Of a stretch of 64,000 nt of DNA, positions 63,202-64,000 are shown one piece after another. The stretch spans positions 124,001-188,000 of the forward strand of contig NZ_WSQA01000003.1 of the NCBI RefSeq assembly GCF_009768885.1, in the 5' to 3' direction. Below the pieces are notes generated by a model. The model saw only the letters and a program-made list of their open reading frames with translations, ran no database searches and was not told where the DNA came from. The translations under genes were made by a program, and so were the position numbers. The number at the start of each line of letters is the position of its first letter. Position 1 is the first letter of the stretch. Source of the DNA: Sphingobacterium humi (GTDB taxonomy: Bacteria > Bacteroidota > Bacteroidia > Sphingobacteriales > Sphingobacteriaceae).

Positions 63202-63972
63202 TTATTTGCTGTTTGATCTGTTTACAATTGTTCCTGTGGCCTGTACCGTAGGCATCACCAATAAGTCATTGATGTTTACATGCGCAGGGCGTGATAGGGC
63301 GAACACAATAAGTTCGGCAATATCTTTCCCGCTTAAAGGGGTAAGCCCTTCATACACGGCATCGGCACGTTGCTTATCGCCATGGAAGCGTACTTCTGAA
63401 AACTCGGTTTCCACCATGCCCGGGTTAATGGCCGTCACCTTAATGCCTTTCGGCAGCAGGTCGATGCGCATTGCTTTATTTAAAGCGTCTACGGCATGTT
63501 TTGTCGCGCAATAGACGTTGCCGTTCGGGTAAACTTCCTTGCCCGCAATGGAGCCTAGGTTAATGATGTGGGCGTTTTTACTGCCTTCCATCATCGGCAG
63601 CACCTGGCGTGTGACGTATAATAAGCCTTTGACGTTGGTGTCGATCATGCGATCCCAATCGCCAATATCACCGGTCTGGATGGGGTCAAAGCCCTGGCTA
63701 AGGCCGGCATTGTTAATTAATACATCGATGTTTTTCCATTCCGCCGGAAGGTTGGAAAGGGTAGTAGCAACCTCGTCGGCGTTGCGTACATCAAGCTTGA
63801 ATCGATGTACTTCGCAGGCTGGGTTGATTTGTTGGATCTGACGGCAAAGGTCGTCCAAGCGGTCGATTCTCCGAGCGCAAAGTAGGAGGCGATAGGTTTT
63901 CTCGCTTGCCAACTCTAAAGCACATGCTGCACCAATTCCGGAGCTGGCCCCTGTGATTAATACGGTTCTCAT
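63202..63972 (-). CDS. Short-chain dehydrogenase/reductase
   Basis: A 256-residue classical SDR: cofactor motif TGASSGIGAACAL (7-19), NNAGLSQG, catalytic Ser in LGSIAGKEVYP and YCATKHAV with Tyr and Lys, and INPGMVETEF. It resembles YdfG-type 3-hydroxy acid dehydrogenases; the real substrate is unknown. First gene of the SDR-YqeY-ElaA group; its promoter lies near or beyond the window end. Confidence 0.9.
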   Translation of the reverse strand: MRTVLITGASSGIGAACALELASEKTYRLLLCARRIDRLDDLCRQIQQINPACEVHRFKLDVRNADEVATTLSNLPAEWKNIDVLINNAGLSQGFDPIQTGDIGDWDRMIDTNVKGLLYVTRQVLPMMEGSKNAHIINLGSIAGKEVYPNGNVYCATKHAVDALNKAMRIDLLPKGIKVTAINPGMVETEFSEVRFHGDKQRADAVYEGLTPLSGKDIAELIVFALSRPAHVNINDLLVMPTVQATGTIVNRSNSK

Positions 63973-64000
63973 AGGCCTTGTTATTATTTATTTTGGGTTT

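Overview
The window looks like chromosomal DNA from a Bacteroidota bacterium, most likely a member of the Sphingobacteriaceae (Sphingobacterium/Pedobacter/Olivibacter type). The evidence is Bacteroidota-style promoters (TAnnTTTG with an upstream TTTG), the scarcity of Shine-Dalgarno sequences, two tandem OmpH genes beside bamA, uppS and nadK, a FucP-like sugar MFS carrier beside a BadF-type GlcNAc kinase homologue, and a PlsC plus GNAT-hemolysin pair. Nearly all genes are housekeeping. There is no CRISPR array, phage, insertion sequence with transposase, or obvious defence island.

Layout. 0.1-9.2 kb: a lipoprotein, a mercaptopyruvate-type sulfurtransferase, rpsA with a short structured leader, a hybrid histidine kinase, and a minus-strand envelope operon (PASTA protein, mltG, thioesterase, YihY). 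9.2-11.2 kb: an AT-rich island with a long non-coding stretch, a collagen-like lipoprotein and a lipocalin-like lipoprotein. 11.3-23.7 kb: ddl, an M14 peptidase, a BadF-family kinase, gpx, tdk, an acidic protein, a YbaB protein, a UPF0173 hydrolase, a second BadF kinase and a sugar MFS transporter. 24-33 kb: rho, pssA, HPt and folK, sppA, pgk, and a secreted zincin/beta-propeller protein. 33.7-43.4 kb: mgtE, two identical tRNA-Asn genes flanking a methyltransferase, a PfkB kinase, an ECF sigma factor, murB, a TetR regulator, a YpdA-like reductase and a FUSC protein. 43.6-53.2 kb: PEP carboxylase, a lipoprotein, a Gfo/Idh oxidoreductase, Ppx/GppA, tRNA-Leu, a two-gene Fe-S electron-transfer unit and a GMC oxidoreductase. 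53.3-64 kb: ompH, ompH, bamA, uppS, nadK and a CBS protein on the minus strand; a PlsC/GNAT aminolipid-type pair; then ElaA, YqeY and SDR genes.

Working together: many genes build the envelope. They cover peptidoglycan (ddl, mltG, PASTA, murB, uppS), outer membrane protein assembly (bamA, ompH), phospholipid (pssA) and probably amino-acid lipids (PlsC-like plus GNAT). The hybrid kinase has no HPt domain of its own, and a free-standing HPt protein is encoded about 20 kb away.

The most unusual content is non-coding. Three palindromic elements (about 12.35, 18.8-19.2 and 61.9 kb) share inverted-repeat arms, differ by whole short tandem units, and show a compensated change between arms. All three lie between convergent genes. 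A C-rich 11-mer ladder accompanies two of them and occurs alone at 35.5 kb. This is a REP/MITE-like family with no transposase in the window.
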